The notes beneath the pieces were generated by a model. The model saw nothing but the letters and a program-made list of their open reading frames with translations, was not told the origin of the DNA and did not search any database. A DNA stretch of 64,000 nucleotides, from assembly GCA_964420405.1 (NCBI GenBank), contig CAYQTL010000016.1, positions 1 through 64,000 on the forward strand, in the 5' to 3' direction. This DNA is from CAYQTL01 sp964420405 (GTDB lineage Bacteria > Acidobacteriota > Thermoanaerobaculia > Thermoanaerobaculales > Sulfomarinibacteraceae). Within the stretch, counting starts at the first letter, position 1. Every line of letters begins with the position of its first letter. Positions 1 through 8,101 of this stretch are shown here, piece by piece. The translations under genes were made by a program, and so were the position numbers.

Positions 1-2
1 CC

Positions 3-263
3 GATTCTATCCCCGCACCCTCGAAATCGCCAAATCGTCGGGCCTGGCACTCCAACTCCAATCTCGACAAGAACTGGGTCGAGATCGCCTTGCCCGACAG
101 GGAGCACCAGCGCTGCGAAACCCCGCCGGAGACCCTCGACGAAGTCGTCGGGCCGATGGTCAACCGGCCCGTGGTCGTCTACGGCCGCTGGAGCAAACCA
201 CGGGGGCGAAAGAGGACGTTCCACCTCAAAGAGATCGACCTCGACGAGGACGCCGCGGAGTAG
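3..263 (+). CDS. partial hypothetical protein, C-terminal end
   Basis: This open frame enters from the left edge and ends at the TAG at 261-263, giving 86 residues of a C-terminus. The readable part has an alternating hydrophobic/charged pattern, a basic patch (GRWSKPRGRKR) and an acidic tail (DLDEDAAE), typical of a small soluble protein. I recognise no family. The first 50 bases contain a copy of a short repeat that recurs at 311-328, so the extreme left of this frame may be intergenic rather than coding. The true start lies either outside the window or at a non-obvious codon. Confidence 0.5.
   Translation, partial: DSIPAPSKSPNRRAWHSNSNLDKNWVEIALPDREHQRCETPPETLDEVVGPMVNRPVVVYGRWSKPRGRKRTFHLKEIDLDEDAAE
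33..50 (+). repeat. short REP-like repeat, copy 1
   Basis: The 18-mer AATCGTCGGGCCTGGCAC matches the 18-mer at 311-328 at 16 of 18 positions. The two copies flank the partial gene and lie next to a remnant of a REP-associated tyrosine transposase. Calling it a REP element is an inference from that proximity. Confidence 0.35.
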
Positions 264-310
264 GACTCGACTCTCTCCGCCGGATATTTGTTCTCTTCCA
301 GAATCGTCGG

Positions 311-328
311 AATCGTCTGACCTGGCAC
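311..328 (+). repeat. short REP-like repeat, copy 2
   Basis: The 18-mer AATCGTCTGACCTGGCAC is the second copy of the repeat at 33-50, with two mismatches. It lies about 35 bp from the end of the transposase remnant at 364-486. Upstream bases (GAATCGTCGG then AATCGTCTG) also repeat the AATCGTC core in tandem. Confidence 0.4.
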
Positions 329-363
329 GGTGGGCAGCTCCCCAGCCCCGACGACGACGAGCT

Positions 364-486
364 TCATCCCTTGACTTCGTCTATAGAGGCACGCTGCCCT
401 CTACCGAACAACCTCTCCCCGCGCCCGACCCGGTTGTACACGTGGAAGATCCCACCCTCGACAGCAATCCGATCCGGCCGCGGCAT
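364..486 (-). pseudogene. remnant of a REP-associated tyrosine transposase (Y1_Tnp/RAYT), N-terminus only
   Basis: A 40-codon minus-strand frame starts with ATG at 486 and reads MPRPDRIAVEGGIFHVYNR before losing similarity. The pattern 'M-x-R-P-x-R-I-x-x-x-G-x-x-(Y/F)-H-V-x-x-R' is the hallmark N-terminus of REP-associated tyrosine transposases. The catalytic HxH and Tyr regions, normally further downstream, are absent, so only about the first 28 residues survive before the frame diverges and stops. It lies just downstream of the lipoprotein gene on the same strand, with short repeats nearby. The short length leaves some doubt, but the motif is distinctive. Confidence 0.55.
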
Positions 487-511
487 CGGCTCATGGCACC
501 GGACGCAAGCA

Positions 512-1114
512 TCAGAATTCAGTCACTGCAAGATCTTCAATGACGATCGAAATCGACTCCCCCTCCGACGACATCGATACCCAAAAACGAGAGCCACCGA
601 ACGGCATACAGGCTTTGGGCGCTGATCTCATGAAGACGCCATACGCGTTGCGTACCGGATTGAATACGACGGAGGACAACTCAACCCAGTGCCCAACATC
701 TTGGTCTTGACAACTTTGAGGATCATATGGATCGTATACCGCGACGCCCTCACCCTCTCGATAGGCAAGGGTGTGAACTACTGTGATCTCGCGGCGGCGA
801 AACCTGCTCCGATATTCCGCAGACATCTCTCTTCCCAGCTGTCGGTCGCTGCGCGCAGTCTCCCGTAGGTTCTCGAAAAAGAAAATTGGGCTCGTCTGTG
901 AAGGCAAATAGACTGGAATATCTGCGGCATTGTGAAGATACCGTACGATATCTTCAAGACAGTATGCCGATAGCTGCGGTGCAGATAGTCCCTCACCAGA
1001 GGCGGGGGCGGCAGGTTTCCCGTCGCCGGCCGTGCCCTGGTGCCCCGGCGGCGCACAGCCTCCGAGAAACAACCCGACGAGAGTCACAAAGGTGAATGTG
1101 CGGTGGTGTGCCAC
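512..1114 (-). CDS. lipoprotein, possible immunity partner of the Rhs protein
   Basis: This is a 200-residue protein starting at GTG 1114. The short N-terminal stretch HHRTFTFVTLVGLFLGGC is a lipoprotein signal peptide with lipobox LGGC, so the mature protein should be anchored in the periplasm or outer membrane. The frame stays open further upstream, but that extension overlaps the end of the Rhs gene, while the GTG start has a GGTGA-like ribosome site and puts the lipobox at the right distance. I recognise no family for the mature domain. Only 7 bp separate it from the Rhs gene, and it lies immediately downstream of the toxin-like C-terminus, where immunity genes sit in polymorphic toxin loci. 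A periplasmic anti-toxin role is an inference. Confidence 0.7.
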   Translation of the reverse strand: MAHHRTFTFVTLVGLFLGGCAPPGHQGTAGDGKPAAPASGEGLSAPQLSAYCLEDIVRYLHNAADIPVYLPSQTSPIFFFENLRETARSDRQLGREMSAEYRSRFRRREITVVHTLAYREGEGVAVYDPYDPQSCQDQDVGHWVELSSVVFNPVRNAYGVFMRSAPKACMPFGGSRFWVSMSSEGESISIVIEDLAVTEF

Positions 1115-1121
1115 TATCAGT

Positions 1122-2765
1122 TCACCGTGATTGACCCGCCGTAGGTTCTGGGCGGGAGGTAGAGAGGGCGTGCTCAAACGGGATATAGGCTCTCCCTGAG
1201 GAGCTGGGTACCGGAGCATACTGGCTACGTTGAGAAAGTCCGAGTTGGCGACGCACAACATTCATCACATCGACGGTCTCGCCTGTAGCATCGGGGTAGT
1301 TCGAAAGAGTGATCGGTCCCGGATCCCTCAGACCCACTGTGTGGACAAGTTCGTGCAGACCGATCATGGCTGAGTCGAACGTTGATGAGCCGTTCGCGCC
1401 TGGTTGAATCATCGCTATGTCGGTGAAGTCGAGGGTGACCGTGTCCGTTCCTCGAACGTGCTGCGCACCCCAGACATTCGGATCAGCATTTACACCCTCC
1501 ACGGTGAACACACTCTCCGCATCAATAAAGGCCGCCAAGATCTCCCGTGCAGCCTCACTCCCAATCTGGTTCCCCTCGGCATCAGTGAGAGTGCCCCTGA
1601 CCACCATCGAGCCGTCAGACACGTCAAGATCGAAGCCCGTCTTCTGCTCAAGCTCGCTAATGAACTGGTCTCTATCTCGATCCTCCATAACGAGCTTGAC
1701 TTCTTCACCACTTGGGTCCACGAACGCCGCGGGATTATTCAGCACATACGAGTAGCGATTCCAGCTCTGGCTCAACCCGACCTCCCCGCCCACCGGGTCC
1801 ACACTCAAGAACCGCCCGAGGTGGGAGGAGTAGTACCTCGCATGCATGTAATCCAGCTCGCTGGAGTACTCGCCGAGGTCGCGCTCGTGGCCGGTGAAGA
1901 GGTGGGTCGAGCCCGGGACCGGGCCGCCGGTGAGGAAGCCGCCGTAGGGGAGGTACTCGATCTCCTCGACGTCCTGGGCGCTCGTGAACAGGGCGCGGGT
2001 GCTTCCGAGGTGGTCGGTCGCGACGAAGGTGCTCTCGGGCTCGCCCGTCGACCAGTCCACCTGCGCGGCGAGCCGGCCGCCGGCGTAGAGGTAGTCGCGC
2101 GTGCGCGTGAACCACCCGCCGGGGATCAGCTGCCAGTCCGACAGCACCCGGCCGCCCTCGTCGCGCATCGTGAAGAGGACCTCCTCCGGCGGATCCCCGG
2201 CTTCGAGCAGCGCCACCGGGCCACGCCGCCACCGGGCCACGCGCTCGCCGGCGGCGTCGTAGGCGTACAGCCACGTCGTCTCGTCGCCGGGCGCTCCCGG
2301 GGTGGGATCGTGGATCGACGACATCAGGCGGTCCTCCGCGGAGAACTCGAACTCCTTCCGCGCGCCGCCATCCAGGTCGAGGCGCTCGAGGTTGCCCTGC
2401 GCGTCCCACGCGAGCGTCCTCGTCGCAGACCCCACCACCATCGCGTCCGGCCGGTTGTCCGGGGCGAGCCCGGTGAACTCCGTCACCACTCCATTGTGCG
2501 CCAGCCGCCACAGGTTCCCGAACCGGTCGACCTCGTAGCTCTCGCTCGTGCTGTGGACCGGATCGCTGGTGAACGACGTGAGCCTGCCCAGGAGGTCGTA
2601 CGTGTACTGCTTCGCCCCGATGGCCGTGATGTTCCCGGAGCCGTCGTACGCGTAGTCGCCCTCAATGGAGGTCGACGGCGCCCGAGGATTCTGCGACTCG
2701 TGGCGCTGGACCGCGCTCTTCACGGGAGATCCGGCGGGTTTCACACGTGCTCCAGCGCCCCCCAC
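1122..2765 (-). CDS. truncated Rhs-family protein with C-terminal HExxH metallopeptidase-like toxin domain
   Basis: This 547-residue frame starts at GTG 2765, and an in-frame stop at 2865-2867 shows it extends little further. YD/Rhs repeats fill the first ~330 residues (for example GAKQYTYDLLGRL). They end in the Rhs-associated core signature (MHARYYSSHLGRFLSVDPVG) that precedes variable toxin domains. The C-terminal ~200 residues are unlike the core and carry GLHELVHTVGLRD, an HExxH zinc site. Full Rhs proteins usually exceed 1,000 residues and have a signal or PAAR/MIX-linked N-terminus. Neither is present, so this looks like an orphan 3' module left by recombination. The metallopeptidase activity is inferred from the motif alone. 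Confidence 0.75.
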   Translation of the reverse strand: MGGAGARVKPAGSPVKSAVQRHESQNPRAPSTSIEGDYAYDGSGNITAIGAKQYTYDLLGRLTSFTSDPVHSTSESYEVDRFGNLWRLAHNGVVTEFTGLAPDNRPDAMVVGSATRTLAWDAQGNLERLDLDGGARKEFEFSAEDRLMSSIHDPTPGAPGDETTWLYAYDAAGERVARWRRGPVALLEAGDPPEEVLFTMRDEGGRVLSDWQLIPGGWFTRTRDYLYAGGRLAAQVDWSTGEPESTFVATDHLGSTRALFTSAQDVEEIEYLPYGGFLTGGPVPGSTHLFTGHERDLGEYSSELDYMHARYYSSHLGRFLSVDPVGGEVGLSQSWNRYSYVLNNPAAFVDPSGEEVKLVMEDRDRDQFISELEQKTGFDLDVSDGSMVVRGTLTDAEGNQIGSEAAREILAAFIDAESVFTVEGVNADPNVWGAQHVRGTDTVTLDFTDIAMIQPGANGSSTFDSAMIGLHELVHTVGLRDPGPITLSNYPDATGETVDVMNVVRRQLGLSQRSQYAPVPSSSGRAYIPFEHALSTSRPEPTAGQSR

Positions 2766-2976
2766 GGAGTCCCGAAGGCGCCGCGTCGTCCGCAGATGCG
2801 ACCGCCACCGTCTCGGAGGCCGCCACGCCTCCCCGACGCTCCGGAGCGATCCTCCGTGATCGGCCTATCGGGACTCCTGACTCCACGACGGCCACCCCGC
2901 TCTCAATGAGAGCCTATCTCAGAATTCGGGCTCTCTCAACTCGGGCGGTGGTAGAGTTCTCGGCCGGAGGTTTCGG

Positions 2977-5900
2977 ATGATGCGTTCCCGTTGCTCCGTG
3001 GTCGGCTTCCTTCTCGTGGTCACGATGCTCCTGCCCGGCGGCGTCGCGTCCGCCGCGCCCGCGCCGCTCGTCGAGGTCGTCCGTTCGGGCGATGACGCGT
3101 TGGAGATCCTGGTCTCGACCGAGGAGGTCGGAGTCCGGGCCGTCAAGACACCGGAAGGGGACTTCTCCCGCCTCGGATGGGACGGGGACACCTCGCTCGC
3201 CGGCGCGATCGGCGCGCCAGAGATTCCGGTGGTCCGGCGGCTCCTGGCGGTTCCGGCCGGGACCACCGCGTCGGTGCGCTGGGACGCGTCCGACCCGGTG
3301 ACGGTGCGGCTCGATCCAGCCGCGGGCCGGGTGTACCCGGTGCAGGCTCCGATCCCGAAGCTCGCCGGCGCCGCCGCACACGCGCCGTTCGCGCTGGATC
3401 CCGGAAGCTACACGAAGGCGTCCTTCGACGGCGACCTGGCGGCGGTCGACCTGCTTCCGCCGGCCCGTGGCCAGGTCCTCGCGGCACTCGAGGCCCGACC
3501 GGTGGTCTACGACCCGGCCTCCGGCGCCGTCACGTTGTGGCGGACGTTGCGCGTGACGGTCTCCTTCGAGGGCGACCGCGAGTCTGCGCGTTCCCTGCCC
3601 GCCCCGACGGACCTCCGCGGTCTGCTCCTCAACCCCGAGGTGACGTCGTGGTCCGAGAGCCGGTCCGGCGGCAACTACCTGATCCTGGTGGCGCAGAGCC
3701 TCGAGTCGACGATCGCCCCGTTCGCGGCCGCGAAGACTGCACAGGGGTACAGTGTCACCACCAGCGTCGTGGCACCGGGGACGTCCAACGCCTCGGTCAA
3801 GCAGGTGATCTCGACCGCCTGGGCCGGCGCGAGCCCGCCGGATTACGTGCTGCTGGTCGGCGACACCGACACCGTCCCGCACTGGACCGGCGGCGGTGCC
3901 GGCTCGCCAGCGACCGACCTGCCCTACGCCTGCATGGACGGCGGCGACGACTGGATGCCGGACCTCCCGCTGGGCCGGTTCCCCGCCCGCACAACCGCCC
4001 AGCTGCAGGCGATGATCGACAAGACGCTGTACGTGGAGAACGGCCCCCTCGCCGACCCGGCCTACCTCAAGCGGGCGGTGTTCATGGCCAGCGTGGACAA
4101 CTACCAGATCAGCGAGGGAACCCACAACTGGGTGATCGGAACCCACCTGGACCAGTACGGCTTCACCTCCGACCGGCTGTACCAGGTGACCCACGGCGCC
4201 GACACCCAGGACGTGCGCGATTCCTTCAACGATGGCCGGTTCTACGGCATCTACTCCGGCCACGGCGGCACCTACAGCTGGGCGGACGGGCCGGCGTTCA
4301 GCCAGACCGACGTCACGAACCTGACGAACCAGAACATGTACTCCGCGGTGTGGAGCTTCGCCTGCATCACCGGCACCTACACCGTTGACGAGTGCTTCAT
4401 GGAGACCTGGGTGCGGGCGCCGGGCAAGGGCGCCGCGGTCGCTATCGGGTCGTCGGTCAACAGCTACTGGACCGAGGACGACGTGCTCGAGAAGAGGCTG
4501 TTCGACGCCATCTTCGACAACTCCGACGACGCCGCGACCGAGGTCGGGCCGGTGTGGAACGAGACCCGCGCCCGGTACATCGCGCAGATGGGCGGCGACA
4601 GTACGACGCGGCGCTACTTCGAGATGTACAACATCATGGGTGACCCGAGCCTGCGTCTGGTCGGCGCATGCTCGGAGGCCGGCACCGTGGCGCTCGACCG
4701 CAGCGCCTACTCCTGCCAGTCCGACTCCCTGACCGTGACGGTCACCGACTGCGGCCTCAATCTGGACGACGGCGCCGTCGACACCGTCAGCATCGTGGTG
4801 ACCTCGACCTCCGAACCCGTCGGTGAGACGGTCCTGCTTACCGAGACCGACGCGGCGTCGGCGGAGCTCGTCGGCACCTTGCCGCTCGGCCTCGTGGACG
4901 CCCCCGGAACTCTCCGGATCGCCGCCGGCGACCTGATCGAGGCGACCTACGTCGACGCCGACGACGGCCAGGGTGGGCTCAACGTCACCGTCACCTCCCA
5001 GGCGACGGTCGACTGCTCGCCGCCCACCATCGACGCCGTCCGCACCGAGTCGGTCGGCGCCCGGGACGCCACCGTCGCCTACGACACCAACGAGGTCGTC
5101 GGCTCGGTGGTGCGGTACGGCACCAGCTGCGGCGCGCTCGGCCAGTCGGCCGGCGGCTCGCCGAGCTCGACGCCGGTGGTCGAGCTCGCGGGCCTGATGC
5201 CGTCGACGACCTACTACTACGACGTCACCGCCACGGACCTCGCGGGCAACGCGGCGTCGGACGACAACGGGGGCGCCTGCTACACATTCTCGACCCTCGT
5301 GGTTCCGGACTTCTTCACCGAGCTGTTCGACAGCGGCAACGACCTGCAGGGCTCGCTGCTCACGTTCACCCCCGACGGCTCCGGCGACGTCTACAGCCTG
5401 TGTGTCGAGAGCCTGGTCGACCTGCCGGTGGACCCCACGGGCGGCACGACGCTGAGCCTGTCCGACGACGACTCCGAGCAGGTCACGCTTCCGACCGACC
5501 TGACGGTGTGGTTCTACGGCGCGACCTACGGATCGCTGCACGTCGGCAGCAACGGCTACGTCACCTTCGACAGCGGCGACACCGACTACACCGAGAGTCT
5601 CGACGACCACTTCGACCAGGTCCGGATCTCGGCCCTGTTCGACGACCTGAACCCGTCCTCCGGCGGAACCGTCAGCTGGAAGACCGCGTTCGGCGACACC
5701 GCCGTGGCCATCACCTGGGACGGCGTCCCCGAGTACAGCTCCAGCAACAGCAACACCTTCCAGATCGTGCTCTTCAAGGACGGCACGCTGTGGCTGGCGT
5801 ACGAACAGGTCGCCGCCTCCGACGGCCTCGCCGGCCTGTCCGAAGGCGCCGGCGTCGACCCGGACTTCGGCGAATCGGACCTGACGGGCTACGGCCCCTG

Positions 5901-5979
5901 CACGACGCCGCCGATGTTCGGCGACGGCTTCGAGAGCGGCGACTGCACGCAGTGGTCGGACGAGGTGCCGGGAACCTAG
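2977..5979 (+). CDS. secreted C25-family (gingipain-like) cysteine peptidase
   Basis: This is a 1,000-residue secreted protein. The ATG at 2977 follows GGAGG by 7 bases and begins a clear signal peptide (GFLLVVTMLLPGGVASA). An N-terminal pro-region leads into a C25 peptidase domain from about residue 225 to 560. It shows the family's catalytic pair, His429 in YSGHGGTYSW and Cys463 in SFACITGTY, 34 residues apart as in gingipains. Downstream are beta-sandwich stretches, one fibronectin-III-like, and the protein ends in FGDGFESGDCTQWS. I see no type IX secretion C-terminal domain. Extracellular proteolysis is the family role. The tag-like ending recurs in other secreted proteins of this window. 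Confidence 0.88.
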   Translation: MMRSRCSVVGFLLVVTMLLPGGVASAAPAPLVEVVRSGDDALEILVSTEEVGVRAVKTPEGDFSRLGWDGDTSLAGAIGAPEIPVVRRLLAVPAGTTASVRWDASDPVTVRLDPAAGRVYPVQAPIPKLAGAAAHAPFALDPGSYTKASFDGDLAAVDLLPPARGQVLAALEARPVVYDPASGAVTLWRTLRVTVSFEGDRESARSLPAPTDLRGLLLNPEVTSWSESRSGGNYLILVAQSLESTIAPFAAAKTAQGYSVTTSVVAPGTSNASVKQVISTAWAGASPPDYVLLVGDTDTVPHWTGGGAGSPATDLPYACMDGGDDWMPDLPLGRFPARTTAQLQAMIDKTLYVENGPLADPAYLKRAVFMASVDNYQISEGTHNWVIGTHLDQYGFTSDRLYQVTHGADTQDVRDSFNDGRFYGIYSGHGGTYSWADGPAFSQTDVTNLTNQNMYSAVWSFACITGTYTVDECFMETWVRAPGKGAAVAIGSSVNSYWTEDDVLEKRLFDAIFDNSDDAATEVGPVWNETRARYIAQMGGDSTTRRYFEMYNIMGDPSLRLVGACSEAGTVALDRSAYSCQSDSLTVTVTDCGLNLDDGAVDTVSIVVTSTSEPVGETVLLTETDAASAELVGTLPLGLVDAPGTLRIAAGDLIEATYVDADDGQGGLNVTVTSQATVDCSPPTIDAVRTESVGARDATVAYDTNEVVGSVVRYGTSCGALGQSAGGSPSSTPVVELAGLMPSTTYYYDVTATDLAGNAASDDNGGACYTFSTLVVPDFFTELFDSGNDLQGSLLTFTPDGSGDVYSLCVESLVDLPVDPTGGTTLSLSDDDSEQVTLPTDLTVWFYGATYGSLHVGSNGYVTFDSGDTDYTESLDDHFDQVRISALFDDLNPSSGGTVSWKTAFGDTAVAITWDGVPEYSSSNSNTFQIVLFKDGTLWLAYEQVAASDGLAGLSEGAGVDPDFGESDLTGYGPCTTPPMFGDGFESGDCTQWSDEVPGT

Positions 5980-5987
5980 GGGCCCGG

Positions 5988-6668
5988 ATGCGGAGAGCCC
6001 ACGTTTCGCTCGCGCTCGCGATCCTGATCGCGGTTCCGGCCGGCCCCGTCGCCGCCGACGGGCCGGACCGGGCGTCGTTGCTGGCGGCGTGGGAGGACAC
6101 GGTCCAGGGCGACCCGCAGACGCTGCGGCTCGAGCGACTCGAAGAGGGCCGGTACGCGTTCGCCACCGAGAGGTTCCCGTTCGACGGGACGATCGAGGTC
6201 GTCGAGGTGGTGATCGACGACCGCAACCTCGAGGGGCCGCTCGCGACCGCGACCGGTCAGGTGGTGGTCGAGCTCGAGGGCGTGGACGACGAGTTCCGGC
6301 GGCGCCACGCCACCAGCCTCGGCATCTGGGAGACCGGCAACACCCTTTTCTGGGACCCCGACGACGAGCGCTGGGTGGAGTCGGCCGACTGGGCCCGCCA
6401 GATCCAGGAGAGCTTCGGCTGGAACTGGGCCGGCTGGATCAGCAGCGGGTTCTGGATCCTGCTCCTGGTCGCCGTGGTGGTGGTGCTGACGCTGGTATCC
6501 CGCCGGGCGACGGGGCAGATGAAGCGCGCGATGGCCGCCCAGGACCGGGCGCTCGAGGACCAGCAGCAGGCGCTCGAGATGAACCGCGAGGCGCTCGAGC
6601 TGACCCGCGAGGCGAACCGGCTGCTCGCCGAGATCCTCGCTGAGCTGCGCGCCCGGCCGGACCGGTAG
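5988..6668 (+). CDS. membrane-anchored protein with C-terminal coiled coil, unknown function
   Basis: This 226-residue protein begins 9 bp after the C25 peptidase gene, so the two are probably cotranscribed. It has a cleavable signal peptide (HVSLALAILIAVPAGPVAA) and a ~130-residue extracytoplasmic region rich in charged strands. One strong membrane helix follows (WISSGFWILLLVAVVVVLTL), then a cytoplasmic tail of about 50 residues that is heptad-like and rich in E, Q, R and L (ALEDQQQALEMNREALEL). No family is recognised. It could be a scaffold or partner for the neighbouring secreted peptidase, but only position suggests this. Confidence 0.7.
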   Translation: MRRAHVSLALAILIAVPAGPVAADGPDRASLLAAWEDTVQGDPQTLRLERLEEGRYAFATERFPFDGTIEVVEVVIDDRNLEGPLATATGQVVVELEGVDDEFRRRHATSLGIWETGNTLFWDPDDERWVESADWARQIQESFGWNWAGWISSGFWILLLVAVVVVLTLVSRRATGQMKRAMAAQDRALEDQQQALEMNREALELTREANRLLAEILAELRARPDR

Positions 6669-6687
6669 CGGGCCGGGCGCGTCCCCA

Positions 6688-8055
6688 CTACCGCTCCGAC
6701 GTCGACCAGCCGCCGGTGCGGCCGGACTCGAACCCCTCCTCGAACACCTCTGGACCCTCGCCTTCCGGCGGGATGTAGCCGAGCGCCCGCAGGCCGGCGA
6801 GGATCTCCTCGTCGGCTGCGGTCGAGGTCGGCGCGGCGTGCCACTCCCATCCCTGGTCGTACCGCCCGTCGACCCGGGCGCGGCGTACCACCTCGGGCCG
6901 CAGCGCCTCGTTCCAGACCCGGCCTGGCATCTCCTCGCCGATCGGCAGGCCGAGCAGCGTGAGGAGGTTCGGGACCACGTCGAGGTGGTCCGGCCCGTCG
7001 AGCGTGGCGCCCTCCCGGACGGACGGCCCGGCGAGAACCATCAGCCCGTCGGGCCGGTGGGAGCCGCTGAGGTACCAGTAGGCCGGCGGCGGCATGTGGC
7101 CCGGCACGGCTGGACCGAAGCCGTGATCGGAGATCACCAGCACCGTCGTCTGCGGGCCGGCCGCCGCGACCAGCTCGCCGAGCACCTCGTCCATGTACTC
7201 GTGGTACCGCGGGATGATCTCCGCCAGCTGCTCCCATCCCTCGGGTGGCGGAGCGTCGAACTGGTCGGGGAAGGCGTACCGCCAGAAGCCGTGGCTGACG
7301 TAGTCCGATCCGACCAGGTACACCAGGTGCAGGTCGGGCTTCCACGCGTCCTGGAGGGTCGCGGCGAGATCCGCGAACGTGGCGTCGCGGGCGTACGGCA
7401 TCGCCAGCCGCCGGGTGAGGAGGAACTGCGCGATCCGCTCCAGCGGTGCGTCCCGGGCGGGCTCCTCGGCACCCGCCGCGGGGTCGAACACGACCGGGGT
7501 GAACCTCTCGAGCCGCCACGCCTGGCTGGGGTCCCAGGGGTTCCAGCGGCTCTTGAGGTCGACGGCCTCGGCCAGCTCCGGCGGGTAGTGGGCCTGCTCG
7601 ACGTCCCGCATCAGCAGGCGGTCGCTGAGCATGAACCCGCGCACCTCCTCGGCTGGCCAGGTCACGTACCAGCCGGAGACGCCGACCGTCCGGCCGCGGT
7701 CGGACACCATGTTCCAGATCGCCGGCACGCGGCGCAGCTCGCCGCTGACCGGCACCCCCTCGTGCAGGAAGTCGTCCACCCCGTGCTCGGCCGGCGGCCG
7801 CCCGGTCGCGACCGTGGTCCACAGGACCGGCGAGATGAGGGGCTCCTCGGCGACCACCGTGCCGCGCGCGCCCTGCTCGACAAGGGCCGCGAGGTTGGGC
7901 ATCCGGCCGGCCTCGATCAGCGGGTCGACCACGTCCCAGGTGAGACCGTCGATCGCCACCACCAGCACGGGGCCCTCGACGGCCGTCGGCGGTCCGGCGC
8001 AGCCGGCGAGCGCCAGGGACGCGAGCCCGATCGACAGCAGGACGATGATCCGCAT
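6688..8055 (-). CDS. lipoprotein of the alkaline phosphatase / type I phosphodiesterase superfamily
   Basis: This 455-residue protein starts at ATG 8055 with a lipoprotein signal (IIVLLSIGLASLALAGC). The metal-site blocks of the type I phosphodiesterase/nucleotide pyrophosphatase family follow in order: VVAIDGLTWD, the nucleophile region LWTTVATGRPP, VGSDYVSHGFW, and VISDHGFG. Such enzymes hydrolyse phosphodiesters or transfer phosphoryl headgroups outside the cytoplasm, but the substrate cannot be read from sequence. The C-terminus, FEEGFESGRTGGWS, is a diverged version of the tag at the end of the C25 peptidase. The gene lies 46 bp downstream of the CHAT-domain gene on the same strand, so the two probably share a transcript. 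Confidence 0.85.
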   Translation of the reverse strand: MRIIVLLSIGLASLALAGCAGPPTAVEGPVLVVAIDGLTWDVVDPLIEAGRMPNLAALVEQGARGTVVAEEPLISPVLWTTVATGRPPAEHGVDDFLHEGVPVSGELRRVPAIWNMVSDRGRTVGVSGWYVTWPAEEVRGFMLSDRLLMRDVEQAHYPPELAEAVDLKSRWNPWDPSQAWRLERFTPVVFDPAAGAEEPARDAPLERIAQFLLTRRLAMPYARDATFADLAATLQDAWKPDLHLVYLVGSDYVSHGFWRYAFPDQFDAPPPEGWEQLAEIIPRYHEYMDEVLGELVAAAGPQTTVLVISDHGFGPAVPGHMPPPAYWYLSGSHRPDGLMVLAGPSVREGATLDGPDHLDVVPNLLTLLGLPIGEEMPGRVWNEALRPEVVRRARVDGRYDQGWEWHAAPTSTAADEEILAGLRALGYIPPEGEGPEVFEEGFESGRTGGWSTSER

Positions 8056-8101
8056 CCGACCTCCCGGCCGGGATCGTAGCAGCACCGGGCGGCTCCTGGC
8101 G

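Noticed and set aside
179..367. 62-codon minus-strand frame beginning MKLVVVGAGELP
   Set aside because: It overlaps the plus-strand C-terminal fragment in antisense and its second half is that gene's complement; the short hydrophobic start alone is not enough to call a gene.
2914..5610. 898-codon minus-strand frame opposite the C25 peptidase gene
   Set aside because: It is the antisense shadow of a well-supported gene in GC-rich DNA, with low-complexity Arg/Val/Gly-rich composition and no domain.
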